Assembly: GCF_030506205.2 (NCBI RefSeq)
Contig: NC_133340.1
Coordinates: 32,895,293-32,959,292, forward strand
Source of the DNA: Paramisgurnus dabryanus
Taxonomy: Eukaryota > Chordata > Actinopteri > Cypriniformes > Cobitidae
Reading direction: 5' to 3'
Length of the DNA: 64,000 bases
The notes beneath the pieces were generated by a model, which was not told where the DNA came from, did not search any database, and was given only the letters and a program-made list of their open reading frames with translations. The position numbers and the translations under genes are program-made. Positions 1 to 10,455 of the stretch are shown here, in pieces; positions within the stretch are counted from its first letter, which is position 1, and each line of letters begins with the position of its first letter.

Positions 1-277
1 TCGGGTACTACGTACTGCACCCAATGGAAAAGCTCCCAAAAGTAAACTGACCCGACCCAAACTAAACTAAACCGTGGGGTACTATGCAATGGAAAAGCGC
101 CATTAGTCTGCTTTGAATTAAAGGGGGTTAAAACGGATGCGAGTGTAGTATTTTTCATTGTATTGTTGTTGTGTTCTCCCACTGCCAACACATTTATGTC
201 CAAACACCTTGTAAAAGTCGATATTGCATAATATTGCATAATTTCCCATATCACATACAAATGGGTTATCTCATCAA

Positions 278-1001
278 TAGGGATGCAGCGATTATAGATT
301 TTGATGGTACGGTTATAGTCTGATAAATAATCACGGTTGTACGGTTATTAAGGATTCATTTATTTCACAACATTAATGTATAAAATCACATGAATAAATT
401 TTTAATCAATTGCTACATTTTTCTGTATTTTTAGTTTGTGTATTTTCTCTACAATTCTTGGACAAATGATAATAATAATAACTTAGCTGGCTTTGACTTA
501 AACAGTATAGGTGCCTTTAAAACCTGTAGGCTATTCATTTTAATGATCTTTTGAATAAATGTAATTTTACATTTGGACTGAATAAAGTTATATTATTTTG
601 GTTTGTTTTAAGTATTGAAGTAAAATATATGAAGTAAAAATTATAAGAGCCTCTCAAAACGAATAATAACACAGGGTCATCCTGGGCCAGGTACTGCCAG
701 TCATTTTGACAGGTGTAGCTTAATATTACACAAAAGTCAAATATAAATATTAGGGGTGGCAAGATTAACGTGTTAACTCATGCTATTCATTAATTAATCA
801 TTAACGCGTTAAAATAATTCAACGTAATGAAATGCAGTCAGACCACCAGGAGCTCCGCCCGGGTTTGATCCGCGAGCAGGAGGTTTTTAATGCTGTACAG
901 TGTAGACCGATTGGAGTGTGGCTCTTTCACGTACAGATGCAGGTGCGCGCGCACACAGACACCCACCCACACACACCCACACACAAACACACACCCACAC
1001 A

Positions 1002-1051
<50 letters not shown>

Positions 1052-1282
1052 AGATGCACGAACAACCAAGAGACGCGTCACGCGCACATACTCTTTTGAA
1101 CGCGGAGCTTTGTCATACAATGCATCATGACGCATGCGCCTCTTGGTGCTTCGTGGATCTGGTTTGTGCGTGCGTGCGTGCGTGAAACAAAAACACGCGG
1201 TGTAGCGAAGGCTTTACGGTTACTTAACCGTGACGTTTTAAAGCGCGGTTAATAGTGAAACCGGTTAATCGCTGCATCCCTA
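278..1282. mobile_element. Complete hAT-type non-autonomous element (1,005 bases)
   Basis: The ends are perfect 17-base inverted repeats, TAGGGATGCAGCGATTA on each outer strand. They are flanked by an exact 8-base target duplication CTCATCAA (270-277 and 1283-1290). TAGGG termini and 8-base duplications are the mark of the hAT superfamily. There is no transposase reading frame, so it moved in trans. Inside, about 750-820 resembles the end of another hAT-like repeat (GATTAACG/CGCGTTAA), and a (CA)n microsatellite lies at 951-1051. The perfect duplication suggests a fairly recent insertion. Confidence 0.9.
951..1051. repeat. (CA)n microsatellite, imperfect then pure
   Basis: An interrupted CACCCA/CACAAA section leads into a pure (CA)n run from about 1006 to 1051. 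It lies inside the hAT element at 278-1282. The His/Thr-rich and Val/Cys-rich open frames here are artefacts of the repeat. Confidence 0.95.
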
Positions 1283-1299
1283 CTCATCAATCTGCAATA

Positions 1300-2251
1300 C
1301 CGCTATTATCCGCACTTCCGCATCTACTGCTGCCGTACGGATCACGACCCACAGTTCGGCTCGCATGTGATTCCCGGATTAATACGCAAATTTAAATAGG
1401 GAAAGTTTATAATTTGAACGTGTTTCAAAAGTTTGCAAATGTTAACATTCACGTGATTTTAAACAATTTAACTGCAAAAAGGCGCTAAAAAAGTGAGCAG
1501 TTTACTTTACGCACAAACGCACGTGCAGTTGAATGCGTCCGGTCCAGCTCGAGTCAGACGTAATCATCCTTCAAAGATCAGAACCCTTCACGTGTAATCT
1601 TTAGAGAGTAGCGCTACTCTCTCTCATACTGTAGTGTATTAAATACATTTGGCTAATAGAGCAATGAAACACAATGTGCGTTTTTATGTGGGACGACTGT
1701 TTATGCTGCAGTGTTTGTAATTCTGAACTACAACTCAGTTGTGCACACATGGAGAGACGTAAAATACATAAAATCTGTTCTTGACAGGGCACATTCAAAC
1801 AAAATTATCTCCACAGTATTCTTTTTTCTAATAAAAACATTTGTTTATGTCTAACGTCTGTATTTATAGATTACGGTCAGAAAGTCTGTGCTTATTTGGT
1901 CTTAAAGAGACAGTAACCTCAATTAACCTACTTGAGTCTGTGTCATTAATGTTAATCAAACAACCCAAGACAAAGAGAAAATCACTTCTGAAGCTTTAAA
2001 AAATAATAATTACATTTAATTATTACAATAAATGCAGTGTTGTTATTATTTATTTGATTTCTGTACCTAATCATTTTATACCTTACTTAATGTGCATCTT
2101 TGTTCTTTTTTATAAATGTTTGTAATTTCTTGATTTTTTATTAGAATTTTCCCATCCCTTTATTTTTTGGTGATCCAAAAAATTATCCGATCCGTGCCTC
2201 AAAACCGTAATGTGATCCGAACTGTGAGTTTTGTGATCCATTGCACCCCTA
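1300..2251. mobile_element. Older hAT-like remnant, 3' part
   Basis: The sequence ends at 2251 with CACCCCTA, the inverse of a TAGGGGTG hAT terminus. Just before that is a run of GATCC/GATCCGAAC motifs like those of a common cyprinid hAT family. GGATCACGACCCACAGTTCGG-like sequence at about 1335 is probably its interior. The intact hAT at 278-1282 seems to have landed in it. The 5' end and target duplication were not found. Confidence 0.45.
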
Positions 2252-2267
2252 TCCACAACTTATAAAA

Positions 2268-2415
2268 CCCGGAAGTATCGTCCTAGGGCAAACAGCTGTA
2301 TATCCGTCTAAGTTTTGAGGATCGCTCTGCATCTGATCTCTATCAAAAGTCCTTCACAAAAATAGAATTGTTTCAGCTTTTTGCTCAAAATGTGGTGTTT
2401 TTGAAGAAATTTTGT
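2268..2415 (-). repeat. Dispersed repeat fragment, related to 47915-48240
   Basis: Shares in inverse orientation the segments CCTAGGGCAAACAGCTGTAT, GATCTCTAT and AAAATAGAATTGTTTCAGC with the block at about 48100-48235. Superfamily is unresolved. Confidence 0.55.
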
Positions 2416-2845
2416 TGAACTTCTGCGTGCTTGTTTCATTTTTTTCAAGTCTTATTGATTTAATTCTTGTCGACAAATAATCAAAGATCAATTAATTGTT
2501 AACATCTCTGGTATTAGGAGGTGATGCTTGGTAGAACCTGAAGTAAAGGTTATTTCATTTCGGTTGGAGTGCAACGTACTTCAGCATACAACTGCTGTCA
2601 CTAATGTTTAAGTTTATTTTTGCATTGGTGTTATGTGGCTTAAACAATCAGTTACAAGTAACAAATACACACATCTACGGCCAAATGGTTTTAATTTAGT
2701 CATTGCTTGGATAATTAAATAACAATTTTGTTGATTTGAACAAAATGCTCACCCTTATTCTGTACTGTTTTGAAGCCACTTAAAGTGTCAGAACTGTTTA
2801 TGATATATTACATCTACTCTACCTCTTAGCCCAATGCATGTGCGT

Positions 2846-2912
2846 ACTTGTTTTTGCGTCATAATTTCTCCCCACTGTGATGTGAAGGTGCGCTGTAGAG
2901 ACTCGTCTTCTC
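2846..2912 (+). repeat. Solitary copy of part of the 259-bp tandem unit
   Basis: TACTTGTTTTTGCGTCATAA through GTAGAGACTCGTCTTC nearly matches 4868-4935 and 5127-5194, within the tandem array 2 kb downstream. Here it stands alone, without the rest of the unit. Confidence 0.8.
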
Positions 2913-3343
2913 ATGCTCGTTTTTGCGATGTTGTTACATTTATCGGTGGCATCCCATCCATTTGTCCTTCTGTTTCATTTCCTGGCGCAATGATGCAACT
3001 GGCCAGCTGAAATCAGTCAGACATGCTCTGTTAGACCTCGATGCTGCTGCCAGCCCAAAAACAAACGGAAAAATCTGGAATGCAGAAGCTGCGTCACTCA
3101 TTCATCTTGCTCCCTCTGATGCTTGGGCGTTTTAACACGCTTAGACTTCGGCTGCAATATTTATAGACCTCTCCTATCCATTTTCTGTGAACGTGTCAGT
3201 GTAAAACTAAGCGAATTCAGGCAGACGTTCATGTATACACACTCGCTCTGCACTTGTCAAGGTTTAAGAGGGTTTATTCTTGGCCCAAGGCCTGGTAACC
3301 TTTAACGTTTTAAGTGTCTTGTTGTTTTTGTACTTGATTCAAG

Positions 3344-3990
3344 TAGGGCTGTGTATCGGCAACAATTTCAGGATATGATGCGTATCCCGATACAATTCAT
3401 ATTACGATACATGACGAATCTTTTTTTAACATCATTATTTGTTTATTTTACATTAGAATAAGCAGTTTTGTGGTTTCCCCATTCATTTATTAGCTTTTGG
3501 TGAACTTGTTGAAAGGCATAAAATCCATCTCTGTGAGAGCTACGGTACTTAACTCATGTCATGTTGTCTCAAAGTCATTTTTACGAAGAGAGTGCCTTAC
3601 TGGGCTTATCTCATATAATTCTTCTATATTTAGGAATATATGTATAAACATAAATATTTCTCTATAGAAATCCGATTATTAATGTGACCGCTATAGTTTA
3701 AAGTAGCTTATCTCTCTTTACCTAGACACACTACTTTACACTTGCAGCTCTTTGTCATCTTTCTTCCCATAAAAAAGCAGCATGCGCTTTAAAATGCCAT
3801 TTTTTTAAATGCACCTAATTATGAATGGCTTAAGACACGATGTGCAGTATTTTTTATGCAATGCTACTTTAACTTCTTGACTCGCCCCTTTGCTACAGTT
3901 TAAGATAACATGTTTGCATATAAAGAGAGAAATCACGCACTTATTAAATGTTTGCAGATGCGTGCGTGGGACCGAAAAAGAAATTGGGAA
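3344..3990 (+). mobile_element. hAT-type element, 5' part (same family as 47062-47870)
   Basis: Starts TAGGGCTGTGTATCGGCAAC, like the complete copy at 47062, and shares its body (GTGCCTTACT, ATATGTATAAACAT and others). The matching 3' end lies at about 6825-6969, so this copy appears to be split by about 2.8 kb of later insertions. The 3' limit given is approximate. Confidence 0.7.
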
Positions 3991-4677
3991 AGTATACCCT
4001 TTAAATTTTACTTAAAGCGAAACTCCACCCTAAAACAACATTATGCTCCAACGCTATATTTCATCACATAAATGTAGTTGATTGTGCTGCCATCAAATGT
4101 ACTAACTCCATATAAAAAATTAAAGCTACAGTAAAGGTGATTTGATGCGTCATCAAAACACCGGAAGAAAATGCACGTCTACATATTCTGAACGTTCTGA
4201 ATGGGGAAGGGTCTTGAGGCAAGATGATTGACAGTAGATGATATCGTTGTTTGATTGACAGCTGCACTGGATGGATGAGCTAACGTTAGCTTGCTTTGCT
4301 CGTGTTCATAATAATGACTTTCTACATAGTATTTTTACCGTAGTTACACAAAACAAGAAACAACTAAGCCAAATGATGTTTAAGATATTTTGTGCATTTT
4401 ACATTACCTGAGTTTGCGTGAAAACTGAGCTGAAAAACAGTACTCAAAATCCTCCTGACATATTCTAATTTTCGAGTAATCTGTTAGTGGTGTGTCAACT
4501 GAGGGTCGCGTTAAACAATAAAAACTCCCGGTGGCCTGAAATTGTTGTCCTTACATCCACATACTGCACAGGTTCTAGTCATCTTTTATCGAGGGTTTTG
4601 GTGATTTTCCCCTTCAGAGATACGTCTGCTGGCTAACTTCAAGTTGACTTGAGTTGATATGAGAGCAAGTTAAGCGG

Positions 4678-5380
4678 TAAAAGAAGCTATTATGCTGCTT
4701 TCACCAACCGCGGTAGAGGCGTCAACTGCGAGTGATTTCAATGTTAAGTCAATGTGAAGACCCGTTGACGCGCGTCTGGAGGTCCCGTGACGCGGATGAG
4801 GCGTGTAGCGCGGCGCGTTAGACGCGTTTCCGCATCATTCGCACGTCTAGTTTACACGAATGTTTGCGTGCTTGTTTTTGCGTCATAATTTCTCCCCACT
4901 GTGATGTGAAGGTGCGCTGTAGGGACTCGTCTTCGTAAAAAGAAGCTATTATGCTGCTTTCACCAACCGCGGTAGAGGCGGCAACCGCGAGTGATTTCAA
5001 TGTTAAGTCAATGTGAAGACCTGTTGACGCGCGTCTGGAGGTCCCGTGACGCGGATGAGGCGTGTAGCGCGGCGCGTTAGACGCGTTTCCGCATCATTCG
5101 CACGTCTAGTTTACGCGAATGTTTGCGTGCTTGTTTTTGCGTCATAATTTCTCCCCACTGTGATGTGAAGGTGTGCTGTAGGGACTCGTCTTCGTAAAAA
5201 GAAGCTATTATGCTGCTTTCACCAACCGCGGTAGAGGCGGCAACCGCGAGTGATTTCAATGTTAAGTCAATGTGAAGACCCGTTGACGGGCGTCTGGAGG
5301 TCCCGTGGCGCGGATGAGGCGTGTAGCGCGGCGCGTTAGACGCGTTTCCGCCTCATTCGCGCGTCTAGTTCACGCGAATG
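4678..5380. repeat. 259-base tandem repeat, about 2.7 copies
   Basis: AGAAGCTATTATGCTGCTTT begins at 4682, 4941 and 5200, giving an exact period of 259. Copies differ at only a few bases. The unit comprises a little flanking host DNA, the 5' terminus of the Harbinger-like element (CACCAACCGCGG onward) and a segment also found alone at 2846-2912. The third copy runs into the body of the element, so the first two look like duplicated 5' ends. The two nearly identical 60-residue minus-strand frames here are by-products. Confidence 0.9.
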
Positions 5381-6412
5381 GTGATTTTTGTGCATGTTGC
5401 GTTTCACGTGAATTTGCGTCTGACGCCCGAGTTGGAAAATTTGAACTTTGGCAAATTTTTGCACAGCGTTAACCAATCAGGAGCCTGCTTGCTGCTGTGG
5501 CGGCAGCCCTGCCCAGAGTCACTCATTCAGCGTGAAGGCTTGATATTGTCCGTGAGCAGTCACCCGGAGCTGTATGACACAAGTTCTTATTTCTATAGAG
5601 AAAGGAATAAAAAGGACCTCGCTTGGAAGAGTGTCAGTGAGGACATTGGACTTTTGAGTCACGTGACGTTTATCGACCCGCGCAGTTTATTTTCACCCTA
5701 TAGTAAGGTGACTAAATACAAACCGGTAACTCTCTCGATAAATGTACAATCAACATCAGTAGAGGTGTTAGTGAGACCAGCAGGGGGTGCTCACCCTGTG
5801 GTCTGTGTGGGTCCTAATGCCCCAGTATAGTGACGGGGACACTATACTGTCAAAAAAGCACCGTCCTTCGGATGAGACGTTAAACCGAGGTCCTGACTCT
5901 CTGTGGTCATTAAAAATCCCAGGATGTCCTTCGAAAAAGAGTAGGGGTGTGCCCCGGCATCCTGGCCAAAACTTGCCCATTGGCCTACTAATCATCCCTC
6001 ATACTAATTGGCTATATCACTCGGTCTCCTCTCCACTAATAAGCTGGTGTGTGGTGGGCGTTCTGACGCAATATGGCTGCCGTCGCATCATCCAGGTGGA
6101 TGCTGCACATTGGTGGTGGTTGAGGAGATTCCCCCATTCATATGTAAAGCGCTTTGAGCACTGGAAAAGCGCTATATAAATGTAACTAATTATAATTATT
6201 ATTATTATTATCATTATACTGGAAACAGACAACCGCATAGCACTTGCCCCTCCCACAAGAAGCGGATTTTGCCTCTGACGCTCGTCAAATGTTTGCTTTT
6301 TCCGCGCGTCTACTTCGCTCTACACGTGCGAATGCATTCAAACTGTTCAAGTGGCAAACTAGGCGTGGTAGACGCAATTTTGACGCCTGAAATGCGGTTG
6401 GTGTAAACAGCA
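4693..6412. mobile_element. Harbinger-like non-autonomous element with inserted SINE/L2-type copy
   Basis: The outer ends TGCTGCTTTCACCAACCGC and, inverted, TGCTGTTTACACCAACCGC match at 17 of 19 bases. The interior (TTAACCAATCAGGAGCCTGC and TGTGGCGGCAG) is shared with the well-preserved 402-base relative at 53783-54184. The preceding TTA fits a 3-base target, but the 3' flank reads AGT, so the duplication is lost or shifted. The 5' end is tandemly repeated, and 5772-6215 is a separate insertion. Confidence 0.65.
5772..6215 (+). mobile_element. SINE/L2-type retroelement copy with (ATT)n tail
   Basis: Carries the block of a very common fish retroelement: GGATGAGACGTTAAACCGAG, TGGATGCTGCACATTGGTGG, then AAAGCGCTTTGAGCACTGG and AAAAGCGCTATATAAATGTA followed by ATT repeats. 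The AAGCGCTATATAAA tail with a short microsatellite is typical of elements mobilised by L2-clade LINEs. It sits inside the Harbinger-like element, so it is younger. The open frames crossing it are not genes. Confidence 0.75.
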
Positions 6413-6436
6413 AGTTTGGTGGTACAAAATTGCATT

Positions 6437-6607
6437 AGGCTTGTTAGACTTCATGTGGCGCCGCAAGAATCGACAGTCGGATGACGTCAAAGTACCGCGT
6501 GAGCGATTTGCGAAATCATACGGAGTTTGCATTTAAATCGTTCTCGCTGAACTTTAACGCCATCCGGCTGTCGGTTCTTGTGGCACCGCATGAAGTCGAA
6601 CAAGCCT
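6437..6607. repeat. Inverted-repeat (hairpin) MITE
   Basis: AGGCTTGTTAGACTTCATG at the left matches, inverted, CATGAAGTCGAACAAGCCT at the right with few changes. The arms also include GGCGCCGCAAGAA and CGACAGTCGGATG. The TGACGTCA-like core at about 6482 is part of the element. Confidence 0.7.
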
Positions 6608-6824
6608 GAATGCTGCATCGATCAGTGGTTAGTGGGTGGAGCTAATTACTCGGATTCGCATAGTGCATTCTGGCTAAATGAGTCCATCAAAGATCGTTAC
6701 GAAAATTCCGCTTCAACACACTATCAATCTAATTTAACGAAATCGTGCAAATTTCTTTTTTTCTTAAGTAAAATACAAAATAGAAATAAATTACCTGTGA
6801 TAACAGGCTAGAATGTCTAGGGTT

Positions 6825-6969
6825 CGTTTCCGCTTTAACGTTCTCCGTGGGTCACATGCGTCCTTTCCAAAGTGCATCAGAGTTGATACCCAAGGTGCTG
6901 TATTGATGCATGCATCATGAGGAGTTCATGACGCTGTTTTGCCATATCAACATTTTGAACTCAATACGG
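6825..6969 (+). mobile_element. hAT-type element, 3' part (continues 3344-3990)
   Basis: GGTCACATGCGTCCTTTCC, AAGGTGCTGTAT, TGATGCATGCATC and ATCAACATTTTGAAC align in order with the last 170 bases of the complete copy at 47062-47870. No target duplication is visible next to the degraded end. Confidence 0.7.
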
Positions 6970-7289
6970 ATTGAATCATGTTTGAATCTTGAGCTATTAC
7001 ATTCTCAACTTTAGAGATATGTGTATTTGTCACTTGTACAAACTTAAGCAGTCAGCCAAGCTACGTAACCCAGACAGCAGGCGACCTCGGGCCTGAATCC
7101 ATCTACAAATGTGTGATTTTGTGCAGTAAATATTTATAACCCCTTTTTCATCAGGTGAAAATAAATAACACTCAAGTTTTCATTTCATTTTCTATGTCTA
7201 GTCGTTTGTTCTGATTGTTCATTCTCTTTCTCTCTCTTTTCGTTAAGCTGTTATGTCACCTCCTTTGGTCTCTTCACCCCTCTTCTCGT

Positions 7290-7560
7290 TCTCTGGTGTT
7301 CAGCTCAGGGTGATGTAATTTGCTCAGTAATGAGATGTTCAGATTGAGGCATTATTCTTTGATGGGTCCTTTAATTTACCAGAAGGCTCAGTAATGGCTT
7401 TTAAACCCCTGAAGTTTTACACCCAAATGAAGAATTGTTCCAGAAGATAAAGCCTTTCGTTTCAGGTCGGGATGAACTATCGCTTCTCGCTTCTTTCGTT
7501 TGGAGAGTAATTCGAATAAATGTAATTTTTAAGGCCTGAGCGCCTTTTGAAGAAATCGTG
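7290..7560. promoter_or_regulatory. Possible conserved non-coding block (intronic)
   Basis: Repeat-free sequence of moderate GC with several homeodomain-like ATTA sites and a GAGCGCC motif, about 0.7-1 kb upstream of exon A. The call rests on texture only; no comparison with other species was possible. Confidence 0.2.
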
Positions 7561-8305
7561 ATTTTAACCTCTCATGCTTAAATAGTCTTCTTTCATGTTG
7601 TATTTTATAAGTCTCGGTTGTTCAACAGTGTATATAATATGCATATAATGGTTCAGTGAATGAGCTGTTAAATCTCTTAACGAAGTCATCTCATACTTAC
7701 TGTAAGTTAAACTTAAGCTTTGACATTATAAACTATGATAACTAGCTTTCTATAGCAACCAATGTATTGTATGCATTGTATACAATGCATAAGACCTGGT
7801 TGAGAATATATAACTACGGTTATTCGGTCCATTAAAATATTAAATGGAATCGTGATTGGGTTTGAATTAAGTCCTTTTAGTAGCTTACCCTACACTTTAA
7901 TGGTGTCACTGTTACAATGTAATTATGCATTTAAGTACTGGGTAGTAATCATTAACAACATGTGTTTGGTTAACGATTAGAAATAATTGTTACTTACAGC
8001 TGAAATTCTGCATCACTGCATTATTATGATTTTAAAACAATTTCTGCTTGTATTTCAGTGGTTTTATCTGAAATAGATTTTATCATGTACATTTGGAAAG
8101 ACATATATAGACTGTAGCTGGATCTTAAGATAAACTGTAAGGGTACTTTGTGTTGGGCTGGCCAGGATGATAAATCAAAGTTTTTTTAAATCCCCACAGT
8201 ATATACACATTTCTGAAAAATCAACCCATTAATGGCTTTGTTCAAATAGATTAAGCTGGAATATGAGGACGTGTGCACCCTTTTAACATTCTTTATGTGC
8301 GTCAG

Positions 8306-8510
8306 GGGGACTATGATCCAGTGAAGACCAAAGTCATCCACCTGCAGATGAATCCCACCAGCATCGCCAAGCAGCAGCGCAATGAAGAGGCAGAGCAGCT
8401 GAAGGCCGAATGTCAGCGTTTGAGGGAGCGTCTCCGTAAAATCGAGGCGGGCGGGGGTTTGGCGACAGATGATACCATACTAGTCATTCCACCTTCACAG
8501 GAAATACTGG
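8306..8510 (+). CDS. mad1l1: mad1l1 exon A (internal): Mad2-interaction motif and following coiled coil
   Basis: Mad1 is the spindle-checkpoint scaffold at unattached kinetochores that holds closed Mad2 and templates conversion of open Mad2. This exon encodes 68 codons plus one base. Near its start is KVIHLQMNP, which corresponds to the Mad2-interaction motif of vertebrate Mad1 (KVLHMSLNP in human, known from the Mad1-Mad2 structure), preceded by the conserved GDYD. A charged, heptad-like helix follows (EEAEQLKAECQRLRERLRKI), then a low-complexity linker. The acceptor AG is at 8304-8305 after a pyrimidine-rich stretch, and the donor GT is at 8511. The exon starts in phase 0 and ends in phase 1; its last base G joins AC of the next exon to give Asp. 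Reading on past 8510 meets a stop within two codons, which supports the donor. Identity is secure; exact edges are inferred from splice consensus and protein alignment from memory. Confidence 0.93.
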
Positions 8511-8735
8511 GTGAATAGACTTGCGTCTACTTCCTAATCCCACATCCTGTGCTCGTAATAAACTCTCTTTTTCTCGCTCTCTCCTGCTCTCTTTTTTTTC
8601 TCTGTTGTTTTTGTGATATGAGAAAAAGGTAAAAGTCTAATTTGGTCTCAGACCCACAAGTAAACAAATGCCCTCAGGGTTGCTTTTAAATTACCTCTAG
8701 CTTTTTTTTCTCACTGTTGCTGCTTTGTTCTGTGA

Positions 8736-9002
8736 GCTGCATTTCTGTTTCAGCAGCTGAATACAAGCTTGTGTTAGTATAATACAAAATGAAAAGATGT
8801 GTTTACTTGGTGTACCTCTGATCGCTAAATATCGTCATCAAAATATCATAGTTTCTGTTATGTTTTGTTTGAAATGTCTAAAAGTAGCATTGATATTTTG
8901 ATGACGACGATATTTAGCGATCAGAGGTACACCACATAACCACATCTTTTTATTTTGTATTATACTAACACAAGCTTGCATTCTGTTGAAACAAAATAGC
9001 AG
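8736..9002. repeat. Long hairpin MITE (arms about 115 bases)
   Basis: ACAAGCTTGTGTTAGTATAA through ATCGCTAAATATCGTC on the left returns inverted on the right (GACGATATTTAGCGATCAGA through TTATACTAACACAAGCTTG) with very few mismatches. The loop is only about 45 bases. It is about 225 bases downstream of exon A, so it would form a strong intronic stem in the pre-mRNA. Confidence 0.85.
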
Positions 9003-9029
9003 AACATATGTTTATATCTATATTTCAAT

Positions 9030-9195
9030 TATGTCCATATCTGTCTGTTTTCTATCTGTCTTTCTGTCTGTCTGTCTTTCTTTCTTTCTGTCTGTCTATA
9101 TATCTATCTATATTTCTTTCTTTCTATCTATATATCTATCTATCTTTCTTTCTGTCTTTCTATTATGTCTATATATGTCTGTCTGTCTGCCTGTC

Positions 9196-9226
<31 letters not shown>

Positions 9227-9496
9227 CCTGTAATGTCTATCTTTCTATTATGTCTATGTCTGTCTGTGTGTCTGTCCATCATATCCGTCTGTAATGTCTA
9301 CCTTTCTATTATGTTTATGTCTGTCTGTCTGTCTGTCTTTCTTTCTGTCTGTCTTTCTTTCTGTCTTTCTTTCTGTCTTTCTATTATGTCTATATCTGCC
9401 TGCCTGTCTGTCTGTTTGTCTGTCTATCGTGTCTTGTCTACCATGTCTGTCTGTCTGTCTGTCTGTCAATCATGTCTGCCTGTCTATAATGTCTGT
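9030..9496 (+). repeat. (TCTG/TCTA/TTTC)n tetranucleotide array, left part
   Basis: Dense TCTG, TCTA and TTTC tetramers with interspersed AATGTCTATC phrases. The 200-residue Ser/Leu/Cys-rich open frame is an artefact of the tetramer. The array is interrupted at 9497 by a transposon and resumes at 11446. Confidence 0.9.
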
Positions 9497-10455
9497 GGGC
9501 CCTATCTTGCACCCAGCGCAATTGACTTTGTCAGTGACGCATGTATCATTCGTATTTTGCACCGGTGCACAGCGGGTTTTTCCCTCCACAGACGCACGTC
9601 GGCAAACTAGGGAATGAACTTGCGCTCCCTGGGCGGTTTATCGCAAAAAAAGAGGCGTGTTGCGGCGCAAACCATCCCTGATGCTATTTTGCAGTTTCAA
9701 AAAACAATTGCGCCACTGACCAGAAAAAAAAGTTTAAAGTCAGTGGCGCGTTGCGCGTTGTTCATTATGCTATTTTAAGGGCGCATGCTTGACCATAATG
9801 TATAGAGTGCACAACGCGCATACACTTTGCTTATCTAATCTACACAGATGCAACAGTTATTTTTGTCAATCATAAATTGTTACACTTAAAAATATTAATA
9901 CAAGATACAAGGGAAAGCATTGTGGTGAGCATTGTGGTGATAGTTTTTATTTATTGTGTGGCTGCGTTAAAAAATTCTCATGCAAATAACGATTAAAATA
10001 TTTTCATAAGTTTGTTGTGTGGCTGTATTACGTTTATTTTATGTAAATAATAATTAAAATGTTTTCATAAGAAACCTTAATGTATATGAACTTGATTTGT
10101 AAGTGTACTTTAGGGTTGGACCTTGCTTGCGTTTCTTGGGTCCGATTTCAAAGCCCCCAAACCCTTTCAGCGGTGAGGGTGGACGCAGCGATGTCCTCTG
10201 CTGGCGTCAGGTCATGTGTAGGCAGATCCACCTCCCGTTACACGGCGTGCCCGATTTATGTTGGCAAGCTTGGGTTTTACAAGAACATCGGTCTCCTCGG
10301 CTGTGAACCGCTCCTGGCGTGCGCCTGGTAAATCCGTCATAATAATAGCAACCCGCCATGGAACTTGCACCCTTGCGTTTAAAGGGAATGTTGGATAGCG
10401 TTCTGATTGGTTTATTTGACGTTACCCCCAAATCACACCTATGAATAATGAACCT

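Larger units (their letters stand above)
1..8305 (+). other. mad1l1 intron upstream of exon A (5' end outside window)
   Basis: No mad1l1 exon was recognised before 8306, so this is intron as far as the window shows. It is mostly transposon-derived, as detailed in separate entries. Positions 1-277 and about 2416-3343 hold no feature I can name, apart from the short fragment at 2846-2912. The stretch 6970-8305 is repeat-poor, AT-rich intron; part of it is listed as a possible conserved block. Confidence 0.8.

Noticed and set aside
832..1185. His/Thr-rich 117-residue frame and Val/Cys-rich antisense frames
   Set aside because: Product of the (CA)n microsatellite within a hAT MITE.
5378..6179. 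Frames of 150 and 130 residues
   Set aside because: They run across the Harbinger-like element and the SINE/L2 insertion; no domain or splice structure.
9008..9617. Open frames of 107-200 residues rich in Ser, Leu, Cys and Val
   Set aside because: They translate the (TCTG/TCTA)n array; a tetramer without stop words stays open in all frames.
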